Positions 1-12,530 are shown, counted from the first letter of the stretch. The stretch: DNA of 64,000 bases from Volutella citrinella (GCA_034401135.1 JAWZSP010000004.1:4092001-4156000), one strand, 5' to 3'. The notes: a model not told the origin generated them from the sequence alone. Translations and numbers: made by a program.

Positions 1-727
1 TCACGGGTCATGCCAGGCTTGCCTGTTTCGAGGAGAGTTGCAGGTTAGCTCGCCTAGCTCTGCAGTGCGGAGGGCTAGTCGCCGGGCGGCCGGAGCGGGC
101 GGCCGGGAGACGAGAGCCTGGGGTTCGGAGCGCACTTACGGGGGATACCAGCGGGGATGACGATGATGTCGGCATCCTTGAAGGCGGCCTTAGCGCCGTC
201 GTTGGCGGGAAGGTAGCCAGTGGTCTTCTGCAAAGGGTGTGAGCTTCTGCTGTGCGTGCGAGTGGAACCCGGGGCAAGGGAGAGGCCTCGAGATGGGCTG
301 AGGGGGAGACTAAAGCTACTCACGGCAGGGGAGGAGATGTGAGAAAGATCGGTGGCAACACCGGGGGTGTTGACGACATCGTAGAGAGCGAGCTCGTCGA
401 TAAGAGGAGAGGCCTTGAGGAGGAGCGAGAGGGGCTACAGGTGTCATGGTTAGCTTTGCGCGCGTTGACGGAGCGAGTGAGGGGCAGTCGCCAGTGAGAG
501 CGCCCAGAAGAACATACCTGGCCAATGCCACCAGAGGCGCCAGCAACAACTGTATCCAGGGAAAAGAACTCGAGTCAGCATCCAAAACCATCGAGAGCGA
601 CATGTTGGCGGGCTCGGGGAGGGAGAGGCGATGAGCAAGAGGACAAGAGGGTGAAAGCGGGGTTGAGCATCATGTTCATGATGGTGGTGTTGGTGGCGGC
701 GGCGAGATACGTACCAGCCTTGACCAT
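1..727 (-). CDS. Malate dehydrogenase, cytosolic type (5' part, cut by window edge)
   Basis: Interconverts malate and oxaloacetate with NAD(H). Exons read on the minus strand: 727-715, 549-518, 434-324, 227-140 and 22-1 (continuing off the window), giving about 88 residues in one frame. The N-terminus [15 protein letters not shown] forms the first beta strand and the GxSGGIGQ dinucleotide-binding turn. It is followed by [19 protein letters not shown] and [14 protein letters not shown], typical of eukaryotic MDH. The protein begins directly at the Rossmann strand with no mitochondrial presequence, so a cytosolic form (perhaps also peroxisomal) is inferred. Four introns fall within the first 83 codons, and all have GTRNGT-like donors. 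The start at 727 is the only ATG that opens the family fold. The active-site half lies outside the window. Confidence 0.93.
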
Positions 728-3700
728 GATTACGGTATTTGGTTGTGAAAGGAGGAAGGGGGATGAGAAGCTGAAGAAGTGAAGAAGAAGAAGCTGGCGA
801 TTGTGTATGGAAGGGATTGAGTTTGAATGAGGGGAGGAAGAAGAGAGGAGAGGGAGGAAAGAGGTGGGAGGCCAAGGGTTCAAGAATGAGATGAAGCGGC
901 GTGCTGGCGCGGGGGCGCCTGGATGGAGGGGGCTTGGGACGCGGCATGTACGGGGCAGGCGCGGGAAGTCGGGGACAAGCTCGACCACCCTACCTACAGG
1001 ATCTCTGCTAGTACTCTTGAGGATGGGATGGGGTGGCCCGCCTCGCCTCGCCTGGCCTCATCTCGCACTTTGCAGTCACAGACTCGCACCAGCCCAGCTA
1101 CCTTGTCTCCGGTCTCCATTGCGGTCGCCCGTGCTGTCGCTACCAAGGTGAGGGACCGTGAGATGCTAGAGGGCTCCATCCCGTCCTCCCGCGATCCAAT
1201 TGCTGTCGAGCACATTACATGACCGGCGCGCAGAGGTTCCCGACCACGGCCAGTACCCCGTACCTGGCCAACGGGAGGCTGCAGCTGCTCTCCATGCCAT
1301 TGAAGCCAATGGCGAGGGGATCGGAGGCACGGGAGTCGACCTCCGTTCAGGTACCTCGAGAGATGGCCTCATTACTTGGAATTACTGCTACATTTAGTAT
1401 CCAGTACCTTGCGTACTACTAGCAGTACTAGATCTTGCTACATATACCTCAGCTATGGCGTCGCCGGGCTTCGGCTCTGGACGCCCAATTGCTTGTCCTC
1501 GGAGCATGTGCTCGGCCATGTGCCATTTTGCTTGTGCTGGCCTGCCTGCGGCTGGGCGCGCGCCGAAATCGTCTCAGGATGGGTGCGTGCTTGGGCGCGA
1601 ATGGGCGCGAAAAAGCACTGGTGGGGCAGGCCGAGGAAGGCGGGGCACGCATGTCAGTCATGGTCATCGCCATCACTCATCAAGGAGGGGCAACCGCCGG
1701 GCCACACCGCGAGCGCCGCCACCATGGAGGGGCACAATTTGTCGCGGATATGACAGCACAGAGCCCCAAGTCAACACCAACAGAGTCCATGGATGGCACA
1801 GCATAGACGCCACCATCGATCCTCGGCCAGACCTGCACTCTGCGACACCTCACCGTCCATTGTCCATTACCCAAACGGCCATGCCCCTGCCCACGCAGCA
1901 TCCTGGAAGCAGCACACAGAGCACACCAAGCACACCAAGCACCACAAGCACAGGTTATGCGGCTCGGGCTGCATCAAGACACACACCATGCGCTGACCGA
2001 CCCTTGATGTGAGACATGGGCCACCCAACCACACGCTCGTTGCTCACCTTGTGCGCTCTGATGCTTGGCCTCGCTCTCATTGATTAGCAGCTGGCGGGGG
2101 TGGCTCACGTATGACTACGACTAATAGGGGACAACCGTTGCCAGGTAGCACATCCCAGGCCGTGACTTTCGTCGTGATATTAATTGCCTCCCCACCACCA
2201 ACCCGCTCAGACCCGCCAGCGTGGTCTGCTTGAAGACAGCCGACATGTCGTGTGTTTCGTCTGGCGTCTTATTATAGAGACAAGAACAGGCCTGCGAAGC
2301 CGGGGCAGAGTCCAGAGCCAAATCAGCTTTACTGAGTAATAGTAGTTGTAGGCCAGGCGGTGATTGTCGGCTCACCTAATCAGCAACGAGATCAAAGCCC
2401 GGTCTCTTTCAGACGTGTTGCAAGGTCTCCCGACAATGGTTTCCTCGCTTCACATGCTCAGGTCAGTCGGCACATGCAGAGCCGCACCCTACTCATCCGG
2501 ATATTGAATTTCAATGCATAAATAATTGCTTCTTCGCGCCCAAGCCTCTCTCTCGTTGCAGCAGCCTGCTTCTGGTATCCGGATCCCAGCCACAGCCGTC
2601 AGGTACACGGGCAAATCAAAACCGAACTGGTTGGTCGCTAAGTCGCAACCAAAGCCCCCGACGGATTCTCAAACTCCCGGGTTGACATCACCAACGGCCG
2701 CCGGCCTTGTTCTTCCGTGTTTAGTTCCCGCCCCGTCAATGAAGACGGTCGACAACCAAGGGAAATATCGGCACAGCCTCACAGCCATGGCACACCCGTC
2801 CAGTTCCCGAGCCTCGCGCCCGCTGCGGCCATGATTATCCGTCGGCCGAGTTGCTTGAGGGCGTCAAGGCAGCCAACCACGCGCCGCCATCCACACCTCG
2901 GTCGCCGCCCTGACCTGCCCAGCTCCGTGTCCCGGTCCGCGGCTATCGACCTGGAAATCCGAGCGCCGCCCCCGGAAGTCTTGGCCTTGGCCCAGCCCGG
3001 CATGCCCCGGCGATGTGACGTCCTTTGAGCGCCTCTAGCGAATAAGTAGCTTCGCTTCGAGGCTGGCGTTCCGAGGCATCTCGTGCTTGCGCATGCGTGC
3101 GTCGCCGACAGGCCCTGCGTCATCGTTTTGTTCCGGGACACGCGAGATGAGACGGAGGGCTTTGCTTGATGTTTATAGCTCACCTGCATTGAACGGATTC
3201 TAACACACCGAACATCTCGCCACCCCTGGTCCAGCGCGGCGATGCGTGGCCATCTCAGGTAGGTGAGTTGGTGACAGCGTCACGGGCATCCTCCGAATGG
3301 CACCTTGCGTTCCGATTTTGTAGGCAACCCTGTGAGCATTTCGCCCTCTGGAGACTTGGGTTGTGCATGTAGCTTATCACGGAGTCTGAACCGCAGAGCC
3401 ATTGGCAGTCAGACATTCACACACACCACACACCACACACCCATACACACAAATACGGACACACATACAAACACACTCACGTTGGCCGTTGCGCTTGGTT
3501 TTTTCTTCATTGTTTTATTTCAGCCTCAAATGCTAAACTCCAGCCATGACCCAGAGAGAGAGACCCTCGGCCGATGATGCCTGTTCCGCACCGCTCTCAT
3601 GACATTCATCATCACAAGAGTCGACACGGCAGTTGCCTCCCTGCTCGTTTTTGCCTTCCCTAGCGTCAGATGCTGCGACCCGGTTCGCACTCTATCCTTT

Positions 3701-3809
3701 TCCAGTCGAGACGAGATTGATTTTCTGTTTCATCTCGTCCCTTCCTGTCGCTTTCCGTCCCGGCTCATCCAAAGAAACCTCACGAAGTCGTCATCATATC
3801 CTCGTTCGC
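728..3809. other. Gap between MDH start and RPL28 3' end
   Basis: No gene is supported in these 3.1 kb. Positions 736-870 are strongly G/A-rich on the plus strand, which is a CT-rich leader for the minus-strand MDH gene. GTACC motifs occur at 1253, 1260, 1350 and 1403, with AGTACTAG repeats near 1413-1431. A short CACACCAAG-type direct repeat lies at about 1918-1945. The remaining open frames are short, overlapping and without recognisable domains. Confidence 0.6.
3413..3480. repeat. Imperfect (CA)n microsatellite
   Basis: About 65 bp composed almost entirely of CA/ACAC units interrupted by single C, T or AAT steps. It lies between the MDH promoter side and the 3' end of the RPL28 gene. Confidence 0.85.
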
Positions 3810-4670
3810 TTAGTTGTCCTCGGCAGCGGCGGCGGCCTTCTTGGCCTTGGAGCCGCGGAGCTTGGGCTCGGGGGTGGCCTTGACGGGCTTGGAGGCGGAC
3901 TTGACGGCCGAGGCACGCTCGACGGCGGCGGCGCGGAGGTCGGCACGGTAGCCGTTGGCGGCAGCCTGGTTGGCAACAGCCTGGTAGGCCCTGGATTCGG
4001 AGAAGAGCAATGGTCAGCGTCGTCGGTTCCCTCATCACTCGTTTGGTCATGTCCTATCCAATTCTCCAGCGCGTGGCGTAGAGCTCGTAGAAACACCCCA
4101 AAAAAAATGCAGCAGTCGCGTGAATTACTCACTTGCGGTTGGTCTTGTTGCCGTTGAGGGTGGTCTTGACCAGGTTCTTGGCGGGCTTGTTGGCAGCCTC
4201 AGCCTTCTTGGAGATGACAACGACCTCACCCTTCTCGCCGTAGGTGACACCGATAGCCTGTGACATCCATTGTTTAGCTCGCGGTTCTGTAGTTTCGGAA
4301 AGTGAGCGTTCGTCGCCGCCGTCGTACCTTCTCGTTGACGAAACCAGCGTGCTATATCCCCAAAGTCAGTATGTTTGTGTCATCCCACAACACATCCGGG
4401 AGAAATCATACCTTGCGGGAAGCCTTGTTGGTCAGGTTGAGGGGGTCGCGGGAGAACTGGACACCGCCGTTCTTCTTGCTCTTGGCGAAGAAGGCATTGT
4501 TGGTTCCTGCGCATCGAGAGAATTGGTATCAGCACACAAACACACAAATGTTGCGGCGGCGCTTCCGCGGATTTTGTCGATCGGCGGAATAACAGCTCGG
4601 AGCATCAAGACTCACGGACGACCTCCCAGATCAGGTCCGAGGAAATGTTGGGGAGAGCAGCAGCAGACAT
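3810..4670 (-). CDS. rpl28: 60S ribosomal protein L28 (eL28)
   Basis: A structural protein of the large ribosomal subunit, 159 residues, near the family's usual size. Minus-strand exons: 4670-4616, 4506-4412, 4351-4328, 4257-4133 and 3990-3810 (480 nt in all). The start [19 protein letters not shown] is followed by [33 protein letters not shown] and [11 protein letters not shown], all recognisable eL28 blocks. The C-terminus is Ala/Lys-rich. Four introns, including a 24-nt micro-exon encoding HAGFVNEK, fit highly expressed ribosomal-protein genes in filamentous fungi. The gene is transcribed divergently from the UPF0357 gene across 593 bp. Confidence 0.95.
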
Positions 4671-5263
4671 TGTGAATTAGTATTGCCCGGGGTATATTGC
4701 GACGCCGATGAGGTTTCTTCAGAGCTTCCAAGTCCAACTTCAATCATGTCAAAATTACCCAGCCAGAATCCCAAAGTGTGGGCTCGCTTAATTAACTCAA
4801 CACGTACTAGCGCGGGACAAGCCCGCCCGCCACTAAGGGTGCCCCGCGTGGCCCTTATCTGCGATAATCGAATGCGCCGCGGCAAGTGGCTGTGTCGGGG
4901 CTCTTGGGAGGGAGCCAGGGGCGTGGCAGTGCTCATTGGCCTACGTACGGCCTGGCCACGACGACCCGTCAGGTCAGCTTCGCCTGCTGAGACAACGTCT
5001 TGTCGGAACCTCATCCCATCACCCGGATCTGGACGTTGGCGACAAGACTTCGTCCGGAAACAGCCCAGCCACAGCGGCCTTTGCTCTCGCACTGGGGCCT
5101 TGAGTGCGCAGTATGAGATTTTGCTAGACGGTTCGGCAATATTTCCAGCACCCAAAGTTTCCAGTCGCCCTTGAGTTGCATCATCTCCGACAAAGCCGGA
5201 AGCACGTCGACGAAGCCATTTCTCTACCGCCACCCTCCTCACCGACCCCGAACTCGATCCAAA
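4671..5263. promoter_or_regulatory. Divergent promoter region, RPL28 / UPF0357
   Basis: This 593-bp segment separates the two start codons. I see no AACCCTAA or CACGTG element here, unlike the RPL25 promoter. The last 60 bases before the UPF0357 start are C-rich with few purines, as in fungal leaders. A long minus-strand open frame across the region is a shadow with no recognisable domain. Confidence 0.5.
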
Positions 5264-5647
5264 ATGGCGTACATTCTCTTCTCCATCTCCGTCCTCGCCT
5301 TTGTCGCCGTCACCGCTCTCTTCCTCACCCGCAACCGCTGGCGGCACCTCCTCCCCGAGCGCGTCCCCGGCGCCGACTACATCTACTCTCGGCTGCCCGA
5401 CAGCTTCGCTGGCGACATCGAGGCCGGCCTATCCAGTAGCACCTTTGACCTCAGCGGCAATGTCGAGGCGGGCGACTCGCGCGCGGGTCTGGATGACGAG
5501 AGCAAGGCCGAGATCCTGAGGATTATGAAGAAGCGCCGAGTTACCTTTGACAAGGCCCGCAAGATCTTCATGGAAAACACCTTCAAGGCAAACGGCATCG
5601 GTGCTGACGGCCGACCCCGAGACCCCAAGCTCGTCACCTTCTCCTAA
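5264..5647 (+). CDS. UPF0357 family small membrane protein (homologue of yeast YCL012C)
   Basis: A single-exon protein of 127 residues. Residues 2-22 (AYILFSISVLAFVAVTALF) form one N-terminal membrane segment or signal anchor, followed by RNRWRHLLPERVPG. The C-terminal half carries KAEILRIMKKRRVTFDKARKIF and ends with NGIGADGRPRDPKLVTFS, the block I associate with the UPF0357 family, which has no established molecular function. The start was chosen because ATG 5264 puts the membrane anchor at the N-terminus in an AAA-ATG-G context. It converges on ERG3. Confidence 0.85.
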   Translation: MAYILFSISVLAFVAVTALFLTRNRWRHLLPERVPGADYIYSRLPDSFAGDIEAGLSSSTFDLSGNVEAGDSRAGLDDESKAEILRIMKKRRVTFDKARKIFMENTFKANGIGADGRPRDPKLVTFS

Positions 5648-6351
5648 GAACGTCGACAGGGGCCCGTTTGGGACCTTTCTTTTGTCGAAGGCCTATCGGC
5701 ACAAAGGCGACACACATACCAACTCACCATTTATACTGTCTCGATACAGGCGCGTCTTTTGAGCGCAATCATCCATCTGTCACGCTGGCACACCTAGATG
5801 CACTCTCCTTATTTCCTTTTTTTTATCTGTATCTCACTTGGCTAGGTGTTGTGGACAGAGCTCTTTAATGGCTTAAGCCAGGCACGACTGTAATATCTGA
5901 CGTTTGCTGAAGAAAAAGTCGTTGCGCGGCACGGAGTTCCGGTTAGGGAAGATGCGAGCATTACTATTAACTACCGGGAATTATCCTCCCGGTTTTCCTT
6001 GATGTATTTTTTTCTTCGTTTCAGAATAGCAAATATGTACAACTTTGCTGCATGCTCGTCTCACGGCTTTCCACCGAAACGCCTTCGATAGTGAGCGTGG
6101 ACCAATATTTACGGTCAAGAACTATATACATGGGATCGGCGTCATCGTCATTAACCTCGGAAATGCGCGCTGGCAATGCTCCGCTCCTTGGTCGGGCTGC
6201 CAGCGTCACAGGAATCCATCCAAAGAGTGCGTCAATCAGTGACAAGAGGGTGTTCAGTGGCATTATGAAACAATACACCAGCTTTTCCAACCCGGCGGAT
6301 GTCGCGAACCTGGTCAAATGGTAAAGTAGTGAATTGGCCCGGTTTGGATAT
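5648..6351. other. Convergent intergenic region, UPF0357 / ERG3
   Basis: About 700 bp holding the two 3' ends. It is T-rich in places (5811-5830, 5990-6025). Nothing gene-like is seen beyond short unsupported frames. Confidence 0.6.
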
Positions 6352-7459
6352 TTATCGGGTCTTCTTGGTGTCAGGGGGGCCGTAGCTGCGACCATCGCCG
6401 CCCTCGACCTTGTTGATGAACTCGTCGACAACCTCGGCCTCCTTCTTCCACTGCTCAGCGGACATCTTCATGTCGCTCTCAAACATCCAGTTTTCGGGGC
6501 GGAGATAGGTGCCACCCATGCGGTCAAAGGCAGTGAAGAACTGGCCGTAGTTGTAGTTGAAGCGCGAGTGATGGACGGAGTGGCAGGCGGCACCGTTGAC
6601 GACGGGGTTGTTGGTGAGGTACTCGCCATCGTGGATCATGACGGACCACAGGTTGACGAAGACGAAGAGAGCGACGTAGGCCATCTTCTGGAGAGGGAAG
6701 AAGAAAGGGAAAATGTGGTAGGGCAGCGACTGAACGAAGCCATCAAGGGGGTGGAAGGCGTGGCTGGAGAAGGGCGTGGGCATGATCCACTTGTGGTGAG
6801 GCTTGTGCAGGTACTTGTAGATGGCGGGAAGATGAAGCCAGCGGTGGGCCCAGTAGATGCAGAAGTCGGTAAAGAGGAGGAAGAGAGGGAACTGGACAAA
6901 GTTGTACCACAGACCGGGGCCGTCCTCGGTGGTGTCGTAAAGCTTGCCGTAACCACGAACCTCGGCGAGGAAGATGGGAGCCGTGATGATGGCCATGACG
7001 GGGAGAGCCTTGTTGGCGGAAATCATCTCGAGGCGGACCTGGTTCTTGAGGAAACGGGGGTGGTTAAGGGTACGCTTGTCGAAAATGAAGATATAGGAGA
7101 GAGCAGCAACAATGAAGTAAACAGCAAGACCGAAAATCCTAGGGGAGAAACAAAGTTAGCGAGAGATTCGCGTGAAGCAGGTGGATGCAGATACGAGCAG
7201 GGGAAGCATACCAGGTGATCAGGTACAGAGTAATATACTGGCGAATCCAATGGTCGCGGTCCCAGGCGCTCTGATACGCGGCCTGAGAGGGCTCGATGTA
7301 AAGGTACTTGCTGGCCGGGGTGTAGGTCCAGGACGAGAAAGTCTGGGAGGCATTGGCGGCCTTGTCGGGGAAGTCGTAGAGAGCAGGCTGCTTGGGGAGA
7401 AAATACGCCCAGGCATGATCTGCGATGAAGGTGTCGGTCACCTCGAGGACGACATCCAT
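6352..7459 (-). CDS. erg3: Sterol C5-desaturase (ERG3)
   Basis: Introduces the C5(6) double bond into the sterol B ring late in ergosterol synthesis, in the ER membrane. Exons: 7459-7212 and 7138-6352, giving 344 residues. The three histidine boxes that bind the di-iron centre are intact: HRWLH (181-185), HKPHH (194-198) and HSVHH (269-273). Hydrophobic segments around 84-103, 125-140, 163-178 and 235-250 fit the fatty-acid hydroxylase superfamily fold. The start at 7459 opens MDVVLEVTDTFIADHAW, typical of Pezizomycotina ERG3. One intron of 73 nt follows codon 82 in phase 2. Loss of this enzyme is known to change azole and polyene responses in fungi. No alteration of key residues is seen. Confidence 0.97.
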
Positions 7460-10400
7460 GGTGGGCGAGGTGGTTGCGGTGTGAGGCCGCAGTCAGGGAG
7501 AGAACGAGGGGAGGGTGTTCCTCTTTTTTTTGTTGGCCGGTGAGGCGGATCAGCACTTCCCAGGGCAGCTATGAGGGAGGGATGCTGTCAATGGTGCGCA
7601 CTTCGGGGGAAGCAATTGGGCTCGTGAAGGAGAGGACGAAGTGGAGGGGGGCTCCTATTCCTTTTATCGATCGGCGCCAGGCGGGAGAGGGAAAAAATAA
7701 TAAGTGACCCTGCGGGCGGCGTCGGCGGCGGCGCGAGAGTCGATGGGGTCGTGGAGCCGGGGGTCGCGTTAGGGGCCAATTGGTGTCCACTGCTGGTTGA
7801 ATACAGTCTGGGCGGAGATTCAATGGGGCCTAGCAGGGACGGCAGGGACGACGAGTTAAGGAGGGCTGTTGATGGAACACGACAAGGTGGGTGGTGGTCT
7901 CGTACTCGAACAGGAAGGACCTGGACACGAGCAGGCAATGACAAACAATTGGGATTGAACCCCGTGGCTTGGGACTGAGGTGGTGATGAGGGAAGAGGGG
8001 AGGCGTCGGAGCAGAGGAAGGATGCCCAGAGCTTTAAGTACTAGCCATCAGTTGACGACGGATTGTAGGCTTGACGTTGAATACTCCGCAACGCATTACT
8101 CTCTCCCGAGCGCCCCTCCCCCCTCTACATTCTCTTCTCCATAGTGCCTGCTAACGCCCCGGGCCAGGCAGTGGCAGGGGAGTATTCGACAGGCGAAACC
8201 ACGGGCTGCCACCTATGCGCAACTCCATGTGCGCCGGCCCACATTCCCACGTACTCGTACCCAGACGGACCCGGGCACGGCACGGCCGTCTATCTCGTCT
8301 CGTCTTCCGGCACATCGTCGTCAAACAATCCTCCGGGGTCAAAAGCCCGTGGGATGAGGGGGAACCTACCAGTCGAGCAGCTCGAACAGCAGGAACCGGC
8401 CCATGGGACAGGGACGCGCCAAGTGCCGGTGTGCAACGGCCGGCTTTGAGCCAGAATCGCATGATGGCCAAATCCACGGCTCCGATACAGCCCGTGGCAT
8501 CCCTACGCCGCTCTCTGTGGCTCGGCGGCGGCGGCGACGGCGGCGCGGCCAAACGTCCAACTGCCGTCTTCAGCCTCGACACCAAACGAAAGTCTGCGAC
8601 CCGTTGGGGGAGGTAATGACGAGAGTCCCCCCGGCACCTGTTGACGGTGTTAGCGGGCGGCAGTCAGTGGGGAGGTGGTGGGGAGGGGTTGCTCAGGAGC
8701 GTCCCCCACTGGCTGGAGCGACACCATCAGCATCTTGTCTGCCAGGGGCCGCCAACAAACAGCGAAGAGAAAAATGGCCTGCTTCGGGGCGTCGAGAAGC
8801 CGAAGCCAATCCGGCCACTGACAGCCGCCGCCTGCCCCTGATGGTCCCTGAGGGTCCCACCACGAACGACCTCATAGGGCTTCTCAGCAACCTGTCGCAG
8901 AAGGGCGCTGTCCAATCCAATGTCCTTTGCAGCAGCGTCTACGTACTCGGTCCGCTGGGTGGTATCTGAGATCGAAGCGACATTGATGCCGTGCTTGTCC
9001 CTACCCCCCTCGATCGCCCCCAACCGAGGGGACCACTGCTCAGCTATTGGGTGCTATGTAGCGCCCCTCTTAGCGATACATCTCGCCCACACTCCCAGAT
9101 TGCGCTGCGCAAGGTACCCGGAACTTCAGACCTGTTTCCTGTGAAGCGTTCGTCGTAATCGGGAAATCTGGGAGGGGCTGATTGATAAGCCAGCCCGTTG
9201 CCCATTGGCTGCCTGGCGAAGCCACATTTTAGCTGGCACATCACGATGGGCGGTGGAAGCGAGTGAACCCATAGTCGTATCCAGGACATGGAATTTGTCC
9301 AGAGGCGGTGGAGCCCTTCGCCGGGCTCACCTCCCTCCAAGGGGATCATGACACTGCCAGGCGCCGTTCAAGACCCGGGACGGCAGATGATGTGCCAATT
9401 GTCGAATAGAATCAGCCGCAATTCAAAGTGCCTCCGAAACATGGGGGACGACCCTCATGGATGCTGACGATGCAACGAGTCTCGACAGATTTCTTCGGCA
9501 TCTCCCTGTTTCTCTCCAGATCAATCGAACGTTTTGACGTCGTCCGGCCAGTCGTGGTGCCCAGGTCCGTCCTCATCTCCCGAACAGTGCCGCCAAATGC
9601 GATGCGAGGGGGTGGCGTGATACGGAAACGAATACGCCCCGTCCCGCCCTTGCAAGATGCTTCCGAGCGCTGTAATAATTGCTGGGTGCGCCAGCGCAAC
9701 ACCCCTAACCCACGAATACAGCAAGCTGGTACGCCCGTCTCCCTCCTCCAATAATCCCGTCTTGTTAAATCCGCTCGGAGATTCGAATACAACGAAACGC
9801 TACGACATACCCGCTCCCCAATCCCAAACATGCCCTTCTGCCCGTTTCTGATCCTAGACTGACGGACCAAGGCCTACTATGGATGTATTTTCGGGGAAAC
9901 ATGCCGGGATGAGTTTGTCGCCGGCCAGATTTAACCATGTTCGCCATGCGCATCATCTGAAAATCACCCGACACACTGTTGTTAGTTTATGTAATTACCT
10001 AGAATAGCCCGGCTATCGTCCCCGTCCGCCGGCCAATATCGGCACGAATTGCTTCTTGCGCCCCAGACCGCTTGTTCCATTCCGCATGCCGCAGCACATA
10101 CGCTTATTCGTAACGGAAGGACGCAGTAGATCTCGCGTCATGTGAGTCGACATTCACAACTCACCCACGCTGCACTACCATGTGCGCATGAACGCTCCTG
10201 ACAGGATATATTTTGGGTACCCTGGGCGCAATTGCGTTCGACGGTATTAACACCTGCCCACCGGCGACGTGCCTGACAGCAAATGAGCCCAAAGAGCGTG
10301 AATGTCAACCGGGAAGCTCATCGCGGCTTTTTGAGTAGCGGTAGCTGCCACTGGCGCCACGTTCACATCGAGGTTTTCTGAGATTCGCCCGCCAGAGCGC

Positions 10401-12324
10401 TGAAGTGGCATCTCGAACTAATTACCATGGAAGCGGAACCCCGAGCGAATGCTATTTTCAGTGCAAGCTAACTGGAGTACTATTACTAGTCGGCTGTGGA
10501 AGCGCCTGCCAATTATTCCGAGCTTCTGGAACGCGGCGTCGAATTCCCCGCGATCTGATGTGTCCAGTCTTAGGGTAGCTGGCGCCAACAAAAGGTTTGA
10601 ACAAACAGGCATCTCTGACGCCTGTCCCCGAATGCCGATTTAACGAAGACTGAGCGCGTACGTGATAAATATTATATTTTCGGTGTTCGGCATCACGTCT
10701 TGATATAATTTGCTTCGTTACCCGTCAGAGGGGGGTTATCATCAGAAACCCAGAGTGTCTTGAGGGGCCGTTGAGTGTGTGCGACGTCTGTTTCTCATTA
10801 ATACTTACCTAGTAATCCGACTTCGAAGCCAGCACCGAGCTCTTCAAAGCGCCTGCCAGATAAGTCGATGTCTTCGCAATGGCGCACTTGCGTCCCTCGT
10901 CATACATCATGGCGAATGAGTTTGGCGAGGCGGTGATGTTATCGCGTACTCGACCAGGTGATACGCGATGCAGGCCACAAGCCCGAGCCTATGGAGAAAC
11001 ACCAACGTCCCGAGCTTCTCCAACCTCGAAGGCGGGCGCTGTTCCCCCAGGAGGCAATCGATGGTATGGTGAGAGATAACGAGAGGCCCTTTGCGCCCGA
11101 TTGCCGCAACGGACGTCTGCATATGCTTGACCCACGGCCTGATGAGTGCAACTTTGGCAGCCACTCCCATGCTCTAGGTCCGGGTTATGAGGTGACCGTA
11201 CGGAGGAACGGACTGCTGGGTGGTTTCCCACTAGCCTACTTGAACAGGTGACGATGCCCACTTGGACAGTTCCAAATTGTCCTCTGAGCCGGCACTACCA
11301 ACATGCCTCCTGGTCGAGGATGTCCAGCAGAGCCCAAACCACTTCCTCCACACCGTTACATACCTGTCCTATGAAACCGAGAGACGAGCATAGTAGAATG
11401 CCGTCACCAAGTCCGGCCCCTATGCCTTGGAAATCGTGGGCGAGAGTTCTGTGGGAGCAGAGAGGGCCTCAGGCCTCAGGCCATCGTCGATGCAAAGGGG
11501 AAATAGTCGACTGGACAGTGGTGAATAAGATGTTTCGCCTGTCTAGGACTTGCGGCCGGTTCTCAATGATAGAGACTTGTAATGTTAGTTGATTTGTGCC
11601 ACCGCATTACCAAGTGGTGTCCGTGGGAAACGTGTGCCTAGGAATTCGTTCCTTTGGCGCCGTCGAGCCAGAGTTGGGCGGAATGATGAACGAGGCGCCC
11701 TGCAGGTGTGGTGGCTTTTTGGCAGAAAAGGCAAACAAGAACCCGGGCCATGGTCGCACATCCCGTGCATGATGTCGTTCGCCTCACTGATGTATACTTA
11801 GGATATGCGCTCAGGGTGCTGGTTGCTGGTGGCGGCTTACACCTCTTCCTCGGTGTGGTGTGCGCGGGGTTGTCTGTGGTGTGTCCTTGCGGGGCCTTGT
11901 TGACATTTGAATCGTTGATGCGGGTTAATCTTTTGTGTGTCCTTGGCCTGGATCTCATGACTAATGAGGGCGTGTCTGAGCCTCTATCTCTCTCCGCCAT
12001 GACGGCCTGGCTCGGCATCGCCTTTCTCCCCGTTCCGGAACCCTTGATTGCTGACGGGTTGGACACTCGTGCGCCCGGCCAGGCGAGTTCTGGTAAAGGA
12101 CACAAGGGAATGAGCTTTGAATGACTGACGCTTTCTCGGATTTGGTAGCCCCTCGTCGAAGGCGTCTTCCGGGGGATTTGGACTTTTCTTAAGATCAATA
12201 ATGTTTTGCTAGAGCCATGTCGAGCTTCGTTTGACAGGGCATGGATGGTTCAAAAAGCAATTGCTGCTGGACCCGGTCGCATCCACAGGCCCCCTTTTTT
12301 CTTACTCTATTTTATTTAATTCTA

Positions 12325-12530
12325 AACACGGCCTTCGTGTTGCGTATTGATTGAGGAGCTCGCAGCTTTCTACTGGTTTCGACTTATCAATATTGATAGT
12401 GCTAACGTAGTAGCAGCTCGGTTGTATCCGAGATGGAGCCACGGCACGCTAAGCCGTGGTGTCGAAGGCCTAGCCTTCTGAAGAACAATCCGGAAAGGGA
12501 AATGCATTTCAACTGCAAGCCTTGTCTTGC
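12325..12530. other. Cluster of consecutive stem-loops and palindromes (possible structured RNA)
   Basis: Seven perfect inverted repeats follow one another without overlap. They are AACACG/CGTGTT (12325-12341), TATCAATATTGATA (12385-12398), CTCGG/CCGAG (12417-12432), CCACGGC/GCCGTGG (12439-12459), GAAGGC/GCCTTC (12464-12478), GAAATGCATTTC (12499-12510) and GCAAG/CTTGC (12515-12530). A T-rich stretch lies just before the first one. No match to U1, U2, U4, U5, U6, SRP, RNase P or MRP RNA was recognised. Its identity is unknown; a structured non-coding RNA or a relic of a mobile element are both possible. Confidence 0.35.

Noticed and set aside
3991..4132. C/D snoRNA in RPL28 intron 4 (GTGATGA and CTGA present)
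   Set aside because: The two boxes are only about a dozen bases apart and lack a terminal stem, so they cannot form a normal C/D snoRNA.
4631..5347. 238-codon minus-strand open frame
   Set aside because: It overlaps the first exons of RPL28 and UPF0357 and the promoter between them; no domain.
10801..10810. ATACTTACCT, resembling the 5' end of U1 snRNA
   Set aside because: The following sequence does not match U1 stem-loops or an Sm site.
10958..11592. Coding-like fragments in shifting frames (possible decayed gene)
   Set aside because: Parts read like protein but need frame changes, and nothing in them is recognisable. It could be a pseudogene; a translated search would decide.
11638..12198. 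186-codon minus-strand frame overlapping a 138-codon plus-strand frame
   Set aside because: No family recognised, no conserved spacing of residues, and no splice-consistent extension found.
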